Assembly (NCBI GenBank): GCA_052148715.1
Contig: JBKQHQ010000130.1
Span: forward strand, 52,152 to 116,151
Origin: JBKQHQ01 sp052148715
GTDB lineage: Bacteria; Pseudomonadota; Alphaproteobacteria; Rhizobiales; Xanthobacteraceae
Reading direction: 5' to 3'
Length of the DNA: 64,000 bases
Shown in pieces: positions 25,748 to 36,727 of this stretch. A program made the translations under genes and the position numbers. The notes below the pieces were generated by a model, which worked only from the letters and a program-made list of their open reading frames with translations, was not told the DNA's origin and made no database searches. Each line of letters begins with the position of its first letter. Within the stretch, counting starts at the first letter, position 1.

Positions 25748-26200
25748 ATGGCATTTGGGCCGATGGCGGCATCTGCGGGTGGAACGCGACGGCACCGGCG
25801 GCGAGCGGTCATGAGCGAGATCAATGTCACGCCGATGGTCGACGTGATGCTGGTCCTGTTGATCATCTTCATGGTGTCGGCGCCGTTGTTGACGGTCGGC
25901 GTGCAGGTCGACCTGCCGCGGACGCAAGGCCAGGCGCTTGATCAGGACCACGAGCCTCTGACGGTCTCGGTGAAGAGCAACGAAGAGGTGTTCCTGCAAG
26001 AGGCCAAAATCGATGTTGGCGATCTCTTGCCTAAGCTAAAGGCGATTGCGGATGCTCGGGCAGGCGTGGAGGAACGCATTTACGTGCGGGGCGACGAGAA
26101 AGTTAACTACGGCGCCGTGCTGGATGTGTTCGCGCGGCTGAAAGATGCCGGCTTCCACCGGGTCACGTTAGTGACCCTTCCCTCCAAGCAGGGCTCCTGA
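25748..26200 (+). CDS. tolR: Tol-Pal system protein TolR (ExbD-like)
   Basis: 150 residues. The single membrane helix carries the proton-path aspartate in NVTPMVDVMLVLLIIFMVSAPLLTVGVQVDLP (about residues 26-57). The periplasmic domain ends in YGAVLDVFARLKDAGFHRVTLVT, the typical ExbD/TolR fold. TolR pairs with TolQ and couples the proton gradient to TolA. The gene starts 10 bases after tolQ and ends 4 bases before tolA. Confidence 0.95.
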   Translation: MAFGPMAASAGGTRRHRRRAVMSEINVTPMVDVMLVLLIIFMVSAPLLTVGVQVDLPRTQGQALDQDHEPLTVSVKSNEEVFLQEAKIDVGDLLPKLKAIADARAGVEERIYVRGDEKVNYGAVLDVFARLKDAGFHRVTLVTLPSKQGS

Positions 26201-26204
26201 GGGG

Positions 26205-27107
26205 ATGGCGGCCGAGCGAATGAAGCGCAGCCTCATCATATCCGCCGTCGGACATGCGGCGGTAATCTTGTGGTGCTTGGTGTCCTTCGCGGCGAAGCCC
26301 TATGAGGCCGGTCCGCAAGACTCGCTGCCGGTCGACATCATCTCGTCGAGCGAATTCTCGCAGATCACGCTCGGCTCCAGGAATGCGCCACGGGCGGAGA
26401 AGCCGAAGCCGCTCGCCGAAAAGGTGGCCGAGCCGACGCTGCCGCCCGACGATCCAACTCTCAAGGTGAGTGAAAAACAAGAAGTCAAGACCGCCGCCAC
26501 CGAGCCGCCGCCTCCTTCCCCGCCCAAGCCCGAGTTGAAGCAGGAAGCGAAGGAGCAAAAGCAGCCGGAGCAAAAACTCGACCCGGTTGCCGAGGCCCTG
26601 AAGAAGGAACAGAAGAAGCCGCCGGAGAAGAAGGTCGAAAGTAAACCGACGCCGCCGCCGCAAAAACCCGCCAAGGAGTTGCCGAAATTTGATCCGGTAA
26701 GGACCGCGGCCCTGCTGCTCGACAAGCGCGATCCGCAGCGCCACGCGGTTGCCGGCGAGACGGTCAATCCGACGCCTTCGCTCGGCTTGCCGAAGGCGAA
26801 TGCGGTCGCGCTATCGCAGAGCGAGATCGATGCATTGCGGGCGCAAATCGAAGCCTGCTTCTCGATGCCCGCCGCCGCCGCCGATGCCAGGGACCTGATC
26901 GTCGAGGTGCGGATCACGCTCAACCAGGATGGCTCGCTGTCGAGTGCGCCGGTGGTGACAAACAGCGGCAGCGGTCTCTTTCAGATCGTCGCGGAAAGCC
27001 TGACCCGCGCGATCAGGCGGTGTGCGCCGTACAAGCTGCCGATTGCCAAGTACGATGCCTGGAAAGACGTCGACGTGAGCTTCGATCCGCGCGATATGCG
27101 CGGCTGA
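26205..27107 (+). CDS. tolA: Tol-Pal system protein TolA
   Basis: 300 residues. An inner-membrane anchor lies near the N-terminus (LIISAVGHAAVILWCLVSF). It is followed by a proline-, lysine- and glutamate-rich periplasmic spacer (residues about 60-165). The C-terminal globular domain contains IDALRAQIEACFSMP and VEVRITLNQDGSLSSAPVV, as in the TonB/TolA C-terminal fold that contacts TolB and Pal. ATG 26220 is an alternative start. TolA spans the periplasm between the TolQR motor and outer-membrane Pal. Confidence 0.93.
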   Translation: MAAERMKRSLIISAVGHAAVILWCLVSFAAKPYEAGPQDSLPVDIISSSEFSQITLGSRNAPRAEKPKPLAEKVAEPTLPPDDPTLKVSEKQEVKTAATEPPPPSPPKPELKQEAKEQKQPEQKLDPVAEALKKEQKKPPEKKVESKPTPPPQKPAKELPKFDPVRTAALLLDKRDPQRHAVAGETVNPTPSLGLPKANAVALSQSEIDALRAQIEACFSMPAAAADARDLIVEVRITLNQDGSLSSAPVVTNSGSGLFQIVAESLTRAIRRCAPYKLPIAKYDAWKDVDVSFDPRDMRG

Positions 27108-27141
27108 GTATCGGTTGCCTAGACACTGAGATGCGTGAGCC

Positions 27142-28506
27142 ATGCGTGATAGCGGTTCGATGACGAGGCCGACCGGTGTAAGTCGTCGGCATCTGCTGCA
27201 ACTCGGAGCCGCGGGCGCTGGAGCTCTCGCGGGCTTGGCGCCGCGCAGGGCCGGCGCCGTCCTCCACCTCGATCTGCGCAAGTTCAATGTCGAGCCGATG
27301 CCGATTGCGCTGCCGGATTTCCTCGGCGGCGCGCCCGCGGATACCGAGACGGCCCGCAGCGTGACGCAGATCATTACCGCCAATCTATCGCGCAGCGGCT
27401 ACTTCGCCCCGATCAATCCGGCAGCCTTCATTGAGAAGGTCAGTAATTTCGATGCCCAGCCCCAATTCGCCAACTGGCGCCCCATCAACGCTCAGGCACT
27501 CGTTGTCGGCCGCGTCACGCGACAGGCGGACGGTCGGCTCGAAGCCGAATTCCGCCTATGGGACGTGGTTGAAGGCCAGTATCTGGTCGGACAGCGCTAC
27601 GTCATCGTGTCCGAGCACTGGCGCCGGATCGCGCACATCATCTCTGACGCCATTTATGAGCGTCTGACCGGCGAGAAGGGCTATTTCGACAGCCGCGTGG
27701 TGTTCGTTGACGAAACCGGGCCGAAGGAGCGCCGGATCAAGCGCCTCGCCATGATGGATCAGGACGGTGCCGGGGTGCGCTACCTCACGCGCGGCGACGA
27801 TCTGGTGCTCACGCCGAGGTTCTCGTCCACGACGCAGGAAATCACCTACATGTCCTACGGGCAGGCGGAGCCGCGGGTGTTCCTGCTCAATATCGAGACG
27901 TTGCAGCGCGAGGTGGTCGGCAACTTTCCCGGAATGACGTTCTCGCCGCGGTTTTCACCCGACGGCCACCGCATCATCATGAGCCTGCAGCAGGGCGGGA
28001 ACTCGAACATCTTCGTCATGGATCTGCGCTCGAAGGCGACGACGCGCCTCACCGACACCGCGGCCATCGACACGGCGCCGTCATTTTCGCCGGACGGCGC
28101 ACGGATCTGCTTCGAATCCGACCGCGGCGGCAAGCCGCAGATTTACGTTATGTCGGCAGCCGGCGGGTCCGCCGAACGGATCAGCTTCGGCGAGGGAACC
28201 TACTCGACCCCGGTCTGGTCGCCGGCCGGCGACTATATCGCCTTCACCAAGCAGTCCGGCGGCAAGTTCGCCATCGGCATCATGCGGCCGGACGGCAAGG
28301 AAGAGCGGGTCCTTACCGAGGGCTTCCACAACGAGGGTCCGACCTTCGCGCCGAACGGGCGCGTGGTGATGTTCTTCCGCGAGGCCGGGGGCAGCGCCGG
28401 GCCGTCGCTGTTCTCGGTCGACATCAGCGGCCGCAATGAGCAACGCATCCCGACCCCAAGCTATGCATCCGATCCGGCCTGGTCGCCGCTGTTGAGGCTG
28501 CAGTGA
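27142..28506 (+). CDS. tolB: Tol-Pal system beta-propeller protein TolB
   Basis: 454 residues. The N-terminal domain (residues about 45-200) is the TolB alpha/beta module (ARSVTQIITANLSRSGYFAPI). A six-bladed propeller follows, with repeated FSPDG motifs such as FSPRFSPDGHRI and APSFSPDGARICFESDRGG. TolB binds Pal or TolA in the periplasm. Unusually, the leader GVSRRHLLQLGAAGAGALAG has a twin-arginine appearance in place of a plain Sec leader. ATG 27160 is an alternative start. Confidence 0.95.
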   Translation: MRDSGSMTRPTGVSRRHLLQLGAAGAGALAGLAPRRAGAVLHLDLRKFNVEPMPIALPDFLGGAPADTETARSVTQIITANLSRSGYFAPINPAAFIEKVSNFDAQPQFANWRPINAQALVVGRVTRQADGRLEAEFRLWDVVEGQYLVGQRYVIVSEHWRRIAHIISDAIYERLTGEKGYFDSRVVFVDETGPKERRIKRLAMMDQDGAGVRYLTRGDDLVLTPRFSSTTQEITYMSYGQAEPRVFLLNIETLQREVVGNFPGMTFSPRFSPDGHRIIMSLQQGGNSNIFVMDLRSKATTRLTDTAAIDTAPSFSPDGARICFESDRGGKPQIYVMSAAGGSAERISFGEGTYSTPVWSPAGDYIAFTKQSGGKFAIGIMRPDGKEERVLTEGFHNEGPTFAPNGRVVMFFREAGGSAGPSLFSVDISGRNEQRIPTPSYASDPAWSPLLRLQ

Positions 28507-28705
28507 GTAGATCACGCCGCGCCATGGGTGTATTGCACTGCGGTTATGATATGTTAACGCGCCGTCAACCATTCTGCAGGGTTTCCGTCATGTGTGGGCA
28601 TTCGGCCGATGTTAGCAAGAGGTCGTCAAGGTTGACGGAACCTTCGCTTAACCAACGACGGCTAGACCTCGCTCCCGGTAACGAGGTGAGCATGGAGACA
28701 CCGGA

Positions 28706-29299
28706 ATGACGAAAGTCGTCACGAGAATATCCGCAACGGAATCCGGTTTTCCGTCCGCACGAGCAACGAAGCGGAACGACAACGCGAGTTTGCGCGGCTG
28801 GCGGAACGGAAACCGCTCCCTGATTCGCGGCGCAAGGCTCGCCGTCGTTCTGATCGCGGCGCTTGCAATATCGGCCTGCGCCAACAACAAGCCGGCCATC
28901 GACCAGACGCTCGGTCTTTCAGGCGCGGCGGCGCCCGGCAGCCAGCAGGACTTTGTGGTCAATGTCGGTGATCGGGTATTCTTCGAGACCGATTCGACCG
29001 AGCTCACGCCGCAAGCGCGTTCGACCCTCGACAAGCAGGCCCAATGGCTCCAAACCTACAACCGTTACGCCTTCCTTATCGAAGGCCACGCGGATGAGCG
29101 CGGCACGCGTGAATACAACATCGCGCTCGGCGCGAAACGCGCGCAAACCGTGCGTGAATACCTTGCCTCCCGCGGCATCGAGCCTTCGCGCATGCGGACC
29201 ATCTCGTATGGCAAGGAACGGCCCGTTGCGGTTTGCGACGATATTTCCTGCTGGTCGCAGAACCGGCGCGCCGTGACGGTTCTGAGCGCCAATTCTTAG
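28706..29299 (+). CDS. pal: Peptidoglycan-associated lipoprotein Pal
   Basis: 197 residues. GGAG lies eight bases before ATG 28706, supporting this long start. The leader is unusual: about 40 polar and basic residues precede the hydrophobic lipoprotein signal ARLAVVLIAALAISAC, where the final cysteine should be lipidated. The OmpA-C peptidoglycan-binding domain includes FFETDSTELTPQARSTLDKQAQWL and IEGHADERGTREYNIALGAKRA. Pal anchors the outer membrane to peptidoglycan and binds TolB. A 199-base gap after tolB suggests its own promoter. Confidence 0.95.
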   Translation: MTKVVTRISATESGFPSARATKRNDNASLRGWRNGNRSLIRGARLAVVLIAALAISACANNKPAIDQTLGLSGAAAPGSQQDFVVNVGDRVFFETDSTELTPQARSTLDKQAQWLQTYNRYAFLIEGHADERGTREYNIALGAKRAQTVREYLASRGIEPSRMRTISYGKERPVAVCDDISCWSQNRRAVTVLSANS

Positions 29300-29427
29300 A
29301 CGCCGACGCGGGCAGCGCGAGCCGCACGGACTCGCGGGCGCTCGATAACTAAGTTTGCGGCCCTTGTTCAATGCCAGGTGGCGGCCAAACGGGGCCCACT
29401 CGTCACAATTTAGGCGCAGGCCTTTGT

Positions 29428-30603
29428 ATGGTGTCGATGGGGACAACAAGTATTCAAACATTGGCCATGACTTCGATCGTACCTCGCGCCGTCCGAGCGG
29501 CCGCGCTTGCGTGTGCCGTTGTGGTAGCCCCTGCGGCTTCGGCTCAAGATAACGGGCGGGGATTTTTCGGCGGCATCTTTCCTCAAGATCAGCGGCCGCC
29601 GCAGCCGGTGGGGCAGGCGAGCGACGCGGATTCGGTCGTGCGGATCGACCGGCTCGAACGCCAGCTTCGCGAGCTCACCGGCACCATCGAGCAACTGCAG
29701 TATCGCAACCAGCAGCTGGAGCAGCTGGTCAAGCGCCTGCAGGAGGATACGGAATTCCGCTTCCAGGAGCTTGGGTCCAAAGGCACCGGCGCCGCGCGCA
29801 CGGCTGCGCCGCCGCTGCGTCCGCAGGCATCAGCGGCACAAACGCCGGCGGGACCTGCCCGCCGTTCCGACATGGTGGAGCCGAGCGATGGCCCCACCGC
29901 CGGCACCGGCCGTCGCTCCGACGCGTTTGATCCGGGCGCCAATCCGACCGCGCCTGGAGCGCCCCGAGTGCTCGGCTCGCTTCCGGGGGCTGCCGGTCCC
30001 GAATCCGTCAGTCGCAACCCGCCGCCGGTGATCGAGGCGCCGCCAGACGTACCGCGGGCCGGCGCGCCAGCGAATCTTTCCCCGCTCGGCGCCAACGCGG
30101 CCGGCGACCCCGCGGCGCGCGTGCCCGGCGCGCCGACGCCGGCCAATCTCCTACCGCCTCCTCCTCCGCGCAATCCGAATGCGACCGGCGCGCAAGTCGC
30201 CGCCGTCGAGCCGCCCTCCAACACGCCGAAGGACACTTACGACCTCGCTTACGGTTATGTGCTGCGCAAGGACTACGCGGCTGCGGAGGACGGCTTCCGG
30301 ATTTTCCTGCGCAAATATCCTGGTGACCGGTTGGTCGGGGACGCCAATTACTGGCTTGGCGAGAGCATGTTTCAGCGCCAGCGTTATCGCGACGCCGCCG
30401 AGCTATTCCTTGCGGTGACCACCAAGTTCGAGAGCAGCAGCAAGGCGCCCGATGCGCTGCTGCGGCTTGGTCAATCGCTTGTGGCGCTCGGCGAGAAGGA
30501 GGCGGGTTGCGCGGCTTTGGGGGAGGTCGGGCGCAAGTATCCGCGAGCCTCGGTGACTCTCAAGCAGGGCGTCGACCGGGAACAAAAGCGTGCCCACTGC
30601 TGA
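29428..30603 (+). CDS. cpoB: Tol-Pal-associated coordinator CpoB (YbgF)
   Basis: About 391 residues. After a signal peptide (VRAAALACAVVVAPAASAQ) comes a short coiled coil (VRIDRLERQLRELTGTIEQL). A long low-complexity Pro/Ala/Gly region follows (about residues 115-260), longer than in enteric YbgF. Then come C-terminal TPR repeats: DTYDLAYGYVLRKDYAAAEDGF, DANYWLGESMFQRQRYRDAAELF and DALLRLGQSLVALGEKEAG. CpoB coordinates peptidoglycan synthesis with outer-membrane constriction. The start is uncertain: ATG 29428 has a weak AGG site, while 29467 gives the neatest signal peptide. Confidence 0.92.
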   Translation: MVSMGTTSIQTLAMTSIVPRAVRAAALACAVVVAPAASAQDNGRGFFGGIFPQDQRPPQPVGQASDADSVVRIDRLERQLRELTGTIEQLQYRNQQLEQLVKRLQEDTEFRFQELGSKGTGAARTAAPPLRPQASAAQTPAGPARRSDMVEPSDGPTAGTGRRSDAFDPGANPTAPGAPRVLGSLPGAAGPESVSRNPPPVIEAPPDVPRAGAPANLSPLGANAAGDPAARVPGAPTPANLLPPPPPRNPNATGAQVAAVEPPSNTPKDTYDLAYGYVLRKDYAAAEDGFRIFLRKYPGDRLVGDANYWLGESMFQRQRYRDAAELFLAVTTKFESSSKAPDALLRLGQSLVALGEKEAGCAALGEVGRKYPRASVTLKQGVDREQKRAHC

Positions 30604-31639
30604 TGCGGCGCCGGTCTCCGCCGCGGAAGCAAAGGCCCTCTTTGCCAATCTAGTCCACGCTCCGGTCTTGCTGCTCGCCGTATCCGGCGGACCGGATTCG
30701 ACCGCCCTGCTGGTGCTGGCGGAGCGCTGGCGCGCGGGCTTGCGGCGTCGGCCGAAACTGCTCGCCGTCACCATCGACCATGGCTTGCGACCGCAGTCGG
30801 CGCATGAGGCGAAGATGGTCGGGTCCCTGGCGCGGCGCCTCGCGGTCTCACACCGCACCATCCGTTGGCGAGGCAAGAAGCCTTCGACCGGATTGCAGGA
30901 GGCGGCCCGGCAGGCACGCTTCAGGCTGCTTGCGGCCGCCGCGCGCAAGGCCGGCGCCAAGCATATCCTGACGGCACACACGCTCGACGACCAGGCCGAA
31001 ACCGTGCTGATGCGCCTCGTCCGCGGCAGCGGACCAGCGGGCCTCAGCGCCATGGCGGCCGAGACCGAGCTTCCGGAACTCGGCGGTCTCACGCTGGTGC
31101 GCCCCTTGCTCACGGTGCCGAAGCAGCGTCTCGTCGCCACGCTGGAAGCGCAAGGGGTAGCCTTTGCCGATGATCCATCGAACCGTGATCCCCGCTTCAC
31201 CCGCGCGCGCCTGCGGGCGTTGATGCCTGCGCTCGCGGCGGAGGGGCTCGATGCCGGCCGCCTGGCGCTGTTGGCGCGGCGATTGCGACGCAGCGAAGCG
31301 GCGCTCGAGGCCTGCGTCGATGCCGCCGCCGCGCTCGCGCTGAAGGGTTGGCACGGCGACCGGCCCATCGAATTCGAGGCGAGAGGCTTCGCGCGTCTGC
31401 CGGCCGAGATACGGTTGCGCCTTCTCGCCCGCGCCGCGGCGGCCCAGGGCAGCGAGGGTGCCATCGAGCTGGGCAAGCTCGAGGCGCTCGGCGCCGCGCT
31501 CGATGCCGGCTTGCAAGCGTCTGCGCCGATCCGGTTTCGCCGCACGCTGGCGGGTGCCATGGTGACGCTGACGCCCCGCCTCCTGATCATCGAGCGGGCA
31601 CCGCCTCGGGCCTCCTCCCGCCACAAGAACCGGCCTTAA
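30590..31639 (+). CDS. tilS: tRNA(Ile)-lysidine synthase
   Basis: 349 residues from GTG 30590, overlapping cpoB by 14 bases. The PP-loop ATP pyrophosphatase motif is LAVSGGPDSTALLVLA, followed by TIDHGLRPQSAHEA and ILTAHTLDDQAETVLMRL. The enzyme attaches lysine to C34 of tRNA-Ile so that it reads AUA codons. It is essential in most bacteria. The protein is somewhat shorter than E. coli TilS, as in other alphaproteobacteria, with a reduced C-terminal domain. Confidence 0.95.
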   Translation: MPTADAAPVSAAEAKALFANLVHAPVLLLAVSGGPDSTALLVLAERWRAGLRRRPKLLAVTIDHGLRPQSAHEAKMVGSLARRLAVSHRTIRWRGKKPSTGLQEAARQARFRLLAAAARKAGAKHILTAHTLDDQAETVLMRLVRGSGPAGLSAMAAETELPELGGLTLVRPLLTVPKQRLVATLEAQGVAFADDPSNRDPRFTRARLRALMPALAAEGLDAGRLALLARRLRRSEAALEACVDAAAALALKGWHGDRPIEFEARGFARLPAEIRLRLLARAAAAQGSEGAIELGKLEALGAALDAGLQASAPIRFRRTLAGAMVTLTPRLLIIERAPPRASSRHKNRP

Positions 31640-31815
31640 CCACGTCGATGGCCGCACCGGCACGATTCGGTAAAGATCGGTACGGTATTATTCCGTTCCC
31701 AATTCCCTTGGCAGGACGGGGTTGCGATCCTACATTGGAACGGGCGGACCCGAAACCGCCATTAATTGCTGCGCATATGTGACCGCTCGCCTTGCGCGGT
31801 CCAGAAGGACGCCAG

Positions 31816-33735
<1,920 letters not shown>

Positions 33736-33758
33736 GCAGCCCAGGATAAGACGGCGCG

Positions 33759-33785
33759 AACGCCCGCCGCAGGCGGGCGTTTTCG
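33759..33785. terminator. Bidirectional terminator between ftsH and MFS gene
   Basis: AACGCCCGCC and GGCGGGCGTT pair perfectly (10 bp) around a GCA loop, followed by T residues on the plus strand. It sits between two convergent genes. The minus-strand tail is the weaker one. Confidence 0.85.
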
Positions 33786-33793
33786 CGTCAGAG

Positions 33794-34939
33794 CTATCGC
33801 CAGGCGGAAAGGACGATCGCCGCCATCGCGGCCAGCATCGCGAGCACCATGGCCACGCAGGCGGGCCAGCCGCCAATGGTCCAGGCGACCCCGCCGATCG
33901 CGGCGCCGACGCTGCCGCCGATATAGAACGACGTGACGTAGAGACCGACCGCCGAGGATGCCCCGCGCGTTGCCGTGATGGTGACGGTGCCGGTAGACAC
34001 CGCCTGGCACATCAGACCCGCGGCTGCGCACAGCAGCAGCCCGACAATGATCAGCCATACGGGTGCAGCCAGAGTAAGCGCTGCGCCCACCGCCCAGACC
34101 GCCAGGATCATCAACAGAAGAGGCCTGCGGCCGAACCGCATCAGCGCCCAGCCGGCGCCCGGCGCGAGCACCGTGCCGGCGAGATAGACAGCGAAGACGG
34201 CGCCCAGCAGCGACGCCGAGAAATTGTATGGCGGGGCCCCGAGGTGGAAGCTCACAAACGTGAACATGGCGATGAAATTGAACAGGGTTCCGAAGCCGAT
34301 GACGTAGGTGGCGAGCAGGTGCGGATTGCGAAGATGCTGCAGCATGTAACGCGCGGAGACGAGGAGACCCGGCGAGCGCACGAAGCGTTTTTCGCGCGGC
34401 AGCAACACGGCGACCGCGCCGGCAAGTGCAAGCGTGATCGCGGCCAAGATCAGATAGGCAGTGCGCCAACCCAACAGGTCGGCGAGAATACCGGTGAAGA
34501 AGCGGCCGCTGAACCCGCCGAGGCTCGCGCCGGAAGTGTAAACGCCGGCGACCGCGGCGGCCTCCTTCGGCGGCCATTCCTCGCCCACATAGGCGATCGC
34601 GACGGCAAAAATCGGCGGCAGCACCAGCCCTTGCAGAAAGCGCCAGACGATCATGCCCGGCAGCGTCGAGGTCAGGGCAATCATGATCGTCGGTGCGACC
34701 AGCACCAGCATCGCCGCGGTGATCACGCGCTTGCGGCCGATGACGTCGGCAACAGTTCCGGCAAACGGCGCGATCAGCGCCACCGACAGTGCACCGGCGG
34801 TCATGACTGCGCTGATACCGGCCGCGTCGACGCCGAACTCTTGCGCGAGCAGCGGCATGATGGCCTGCGGCGCGTAGAGGTTCAGGAAGGCGCAATAGCC
34901 GGCAAGGCCGATCGCGATGCGGGGTGCGCCTTGATACAT
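33794..34939 (-). CDS. MFS transporter (YnfM-like)
   Basis: 381 residues with about twelve hydrophobic segments. The MFS loop between helices 2 and 3 reads GTVADVIGRKRVI. The overall sequence (NLYAPQAIMPLLAQEFGV, and GEEWPPKEAAAVAGVYTSGASLGGFSGR) matches the YnfM-type drug or arabinose efflux branch. It is an inner-membrane secondary transporter of unknown substrate. It is convergent with ftsH and downstream of the APH/P-loop kinase gene. Confidence 0.9.
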   Translation of the reverse strand: MYQGAPRIAIGLAGYCAFLNLYAPQAIMPLLAQEFGVDAAGISAVMTAGALSVALIAPFAGTVADVIGRKRVITAAMLVLVAPTIMIALTSTLPGMIVWRFLQGLVLPPIFAVAIAYVGEEWPPKEAAAVAGVYTSGASLGGFSGRFFTGILADLLGWRTAYLILAAITLALAGAVAVLLPREKRFVRSPGLLVSARYMLQHLRNPHLLATYVIGFGTLFNFIAMFTFVSFHLGAPPYNFSASLLGAVFAVYLAGTVLAPGAGWALMRFGRRPLLLMILAVWAVGAALTLAAPVWLIIVGLLLCAAAGLMCQAVSTGTVTITATRGASSAVGLYVTSFYIGGSVGAAIGGVAWTIGGWPACVAMVLAMLAAMAAIVLSAWR

Positions 34940-35021
34940 GAGTCCGAGCCGGCGGGGCGGATAGGAGGCCTTCCCGGCGTATCAGCCGCGCGGGCGCTTC
35001 GCCAGAGGCCCAGCCATTCGT

Positions 35022-35046
35022 TCGACTCACCGATTACTGACCGCCG
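35022..35046. repeat. Member of CAGTAATC-type intergenic repeat family
   Basis: On the minus strand two near-identical units, CAGTAATCGGTGAG preceded by GTAATCGGCGGT, span the stop codon of the kinase gene. The words match those at 37131-37200 and 37535-37620. Confidence 0.4.
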
Positions 35047-36578
35047 ATTACTGCTCTTGCCACCGCGAGCGTCTCCTCCGGCGTCCCGCCGGCGTCGATG
35101 CGAGCCCAGTCCACGGCGCCGAGATCGTAATGCTCTTGCTGCTGCGCGACCGCGGCATCGGCATCGGAGGCGTCGGCCGTGCGTCTACCGATCCGTCGCA
35201 TGCGGGTATTCAAATCGGCGGTGAGAAACAGGCCGTGAAACGGGACGCTTGACGCACGCGCAACCGACGCCGCGGCAGCGCGCTCCGCGGGCTGCGAGAA
35301 TACCGCATCGACCACGGCCGAATGGCCGGCGGCGATCACGCAGCGGGCTTTTTCGCACAGCGTCGCATAGACCTTCTCGGTGACGCTGGCCGCGTAGGCT
35401 TCGCTCGGCAGAGGCTCATTCTCGACGCGGCCGAACAGCGCCTTGCGCTCGACATCGGTGCGCAGCACCACCGCGCCGGGAGCCGGCGGAAGGTCGGGCG
35501 CGAGCCGCCGGGCGAGCGCCGATTTGCCGGTTCCGGACAGGCCGCCGACCGCGACCAGCGTCGGCGGAGGCGGCGCGATGAGCCGGCAGGCGAGATCGAA
35601 ATAGACCTTCGCGTCCTGCTCGATTGTGGTTCGCTTCGGCGCCTCGGACTGCGCCGCGCGTGCCGCCGTCACTTTGGCGCGGATCGCCGCGCGCAGCGAC
35701 AGGAACAGCGGCAAGGCGGCAAGGCCGTCGAGATCCTCGTTCCGGTGCGTGTCGCCGAGGTAGCGATTGAGCACAACGTTTGCGGCTTCTCTCAGATCCC
35801 GCTCGAGAAGATCCATCAGCAGGAAGGCGAGGTCGTAGAGCACATCGCCGGCCGCAACCAACGGGTCGAATTCGAGGGCGTCGAACAGCACCGGCTTGCC
35901 ATCGATCAGCACGATATTGCCGAGATGAAGGTCGCCGTGCCCGCGTCGCACGAGGCCGATTTGCCCGCGCGCGACGAGCAAAGGGCGAACGCGCGCGAAA
36001 ACGTCCCGGCTCGCAGCGGCAAGCGCCGCCACCGCGGGCGGCGGAAACAGGTCGGGTGTTTCGCGCAATTCCGCATCATTCTGCTCGATGAACGAGGCCA
36101 GCGCCTCGATCCACGGCCCGGCCTCAATGACCGGCGCGGCGCGATGGCCGACGGAGACTGCGCGGCCCAACGCCTCGGCGAGCGCGAGGTCGATTTTTCC
36201 TGCCTCGGCCAAATGGTCGAGCGTCGCGTTCTCGTCGAATCGGCGCATCTCGACCGCCCAATCGACCGGCGTGCCCTTCCCATCGATCGCCAGCCGCCCG
36301 TCGTTCTCGCGGGTGAACGGCACCACGCGGCGATAGATGGCCGGCGCAAAGGGCCGGTTCGCCGCGAGCTCGGCCTCACAGGCCGCGCGGCGCTTAGCCT
36401 CCGTGGAGAAGTCGAGAAACGGGAACCGCACGGCGCGCTTGACCTTCAGCGCCCGATCCCCCACGAGGAACACCGAAGCCGCGTGCGTATCGATGCGCGT
36501 CACCGGTGACCCGCCGTGCGTGGCGGGATCCGCGAGCAACGCAAAGACCGCCGCTTGTGACTCGACGACATGGCTCAT
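35034..36578 (-). CDS. Fused APH-like kinase and P-loop ATPase
   Basis: 514 residues from ATG 36578. The N-terminal half resembles aminoglycoside/choline phosphotransferases: KRAVRFPFLDF, then the catalytic loop RRGHGDLHLGNIVLIDG and the metal-binding FDALEFDP. The C-terminal part (from about residue 345) is a small P-loop kinase with VGGLSGTGKSALARRLA and a gluconate/shikimate-kinase-like fold. This two-domain architecture is common in proteobacteria and its substrate is unknown. Resistance should not be assumed. Its last codons overlap a dispersed repeat. Confidence 0.87.
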   Translation of the reverse strand: MSHVVESQAAVFALLADPATHGGSPVTRIDTHAASVFLVGDRALKVKRAVRFPFLDFSTEAKRRAACEAELAANRPFAPAIYRRVVPFTRENDGRLAIDGKGTPVDWAVEMRRFDENATLDHLAEAGKIDLALAEALGRAVSVGHRAAPVIEAGPWIEALASFIEQNDAELRETPDLFPPPAVAALAAASRDVFARVRPLLVARGQIGLVRRGHGDLHLGNIVLIDGKPVLFDALEFDPLVAAGDVLYDLAFLLMDLLERDLREAANVVLNRYLGDTHRNEDLDGLAALPLFLSLRAAIRAKVTAARAAQSEAPKRTTIEQDAKVYFDLACRLIAPPPPTLVAVGGLSGTGKSALARRLAPDLPPAPGAVVLRTDVERKALFGRVENEPLPSEAYAASVTEKVYATLCEKARCVIAAGHSAVVDAVFSQPAERAAAASVARASSVPFHGLFLTADLNTRMRRIGRRTADASDADAAVAQQQEHYDLGAVDWARIDAGGTPEETLAVARAVIGGQ

Positions 36579-36727
36579 GGGTCTAGAATCTCTCTGGCCG
36601 CGCCGGCTGCCGCCTACCTCGGGCAATCTCCCGAGATGTTGAGCCACGTCAACACCGCTGCAACGGCATCGAGCAAGGATGCGTGTGGTACGCAATCCTC
36701 AAGAAACGTCCGGTCGAGGAGGTTCCC

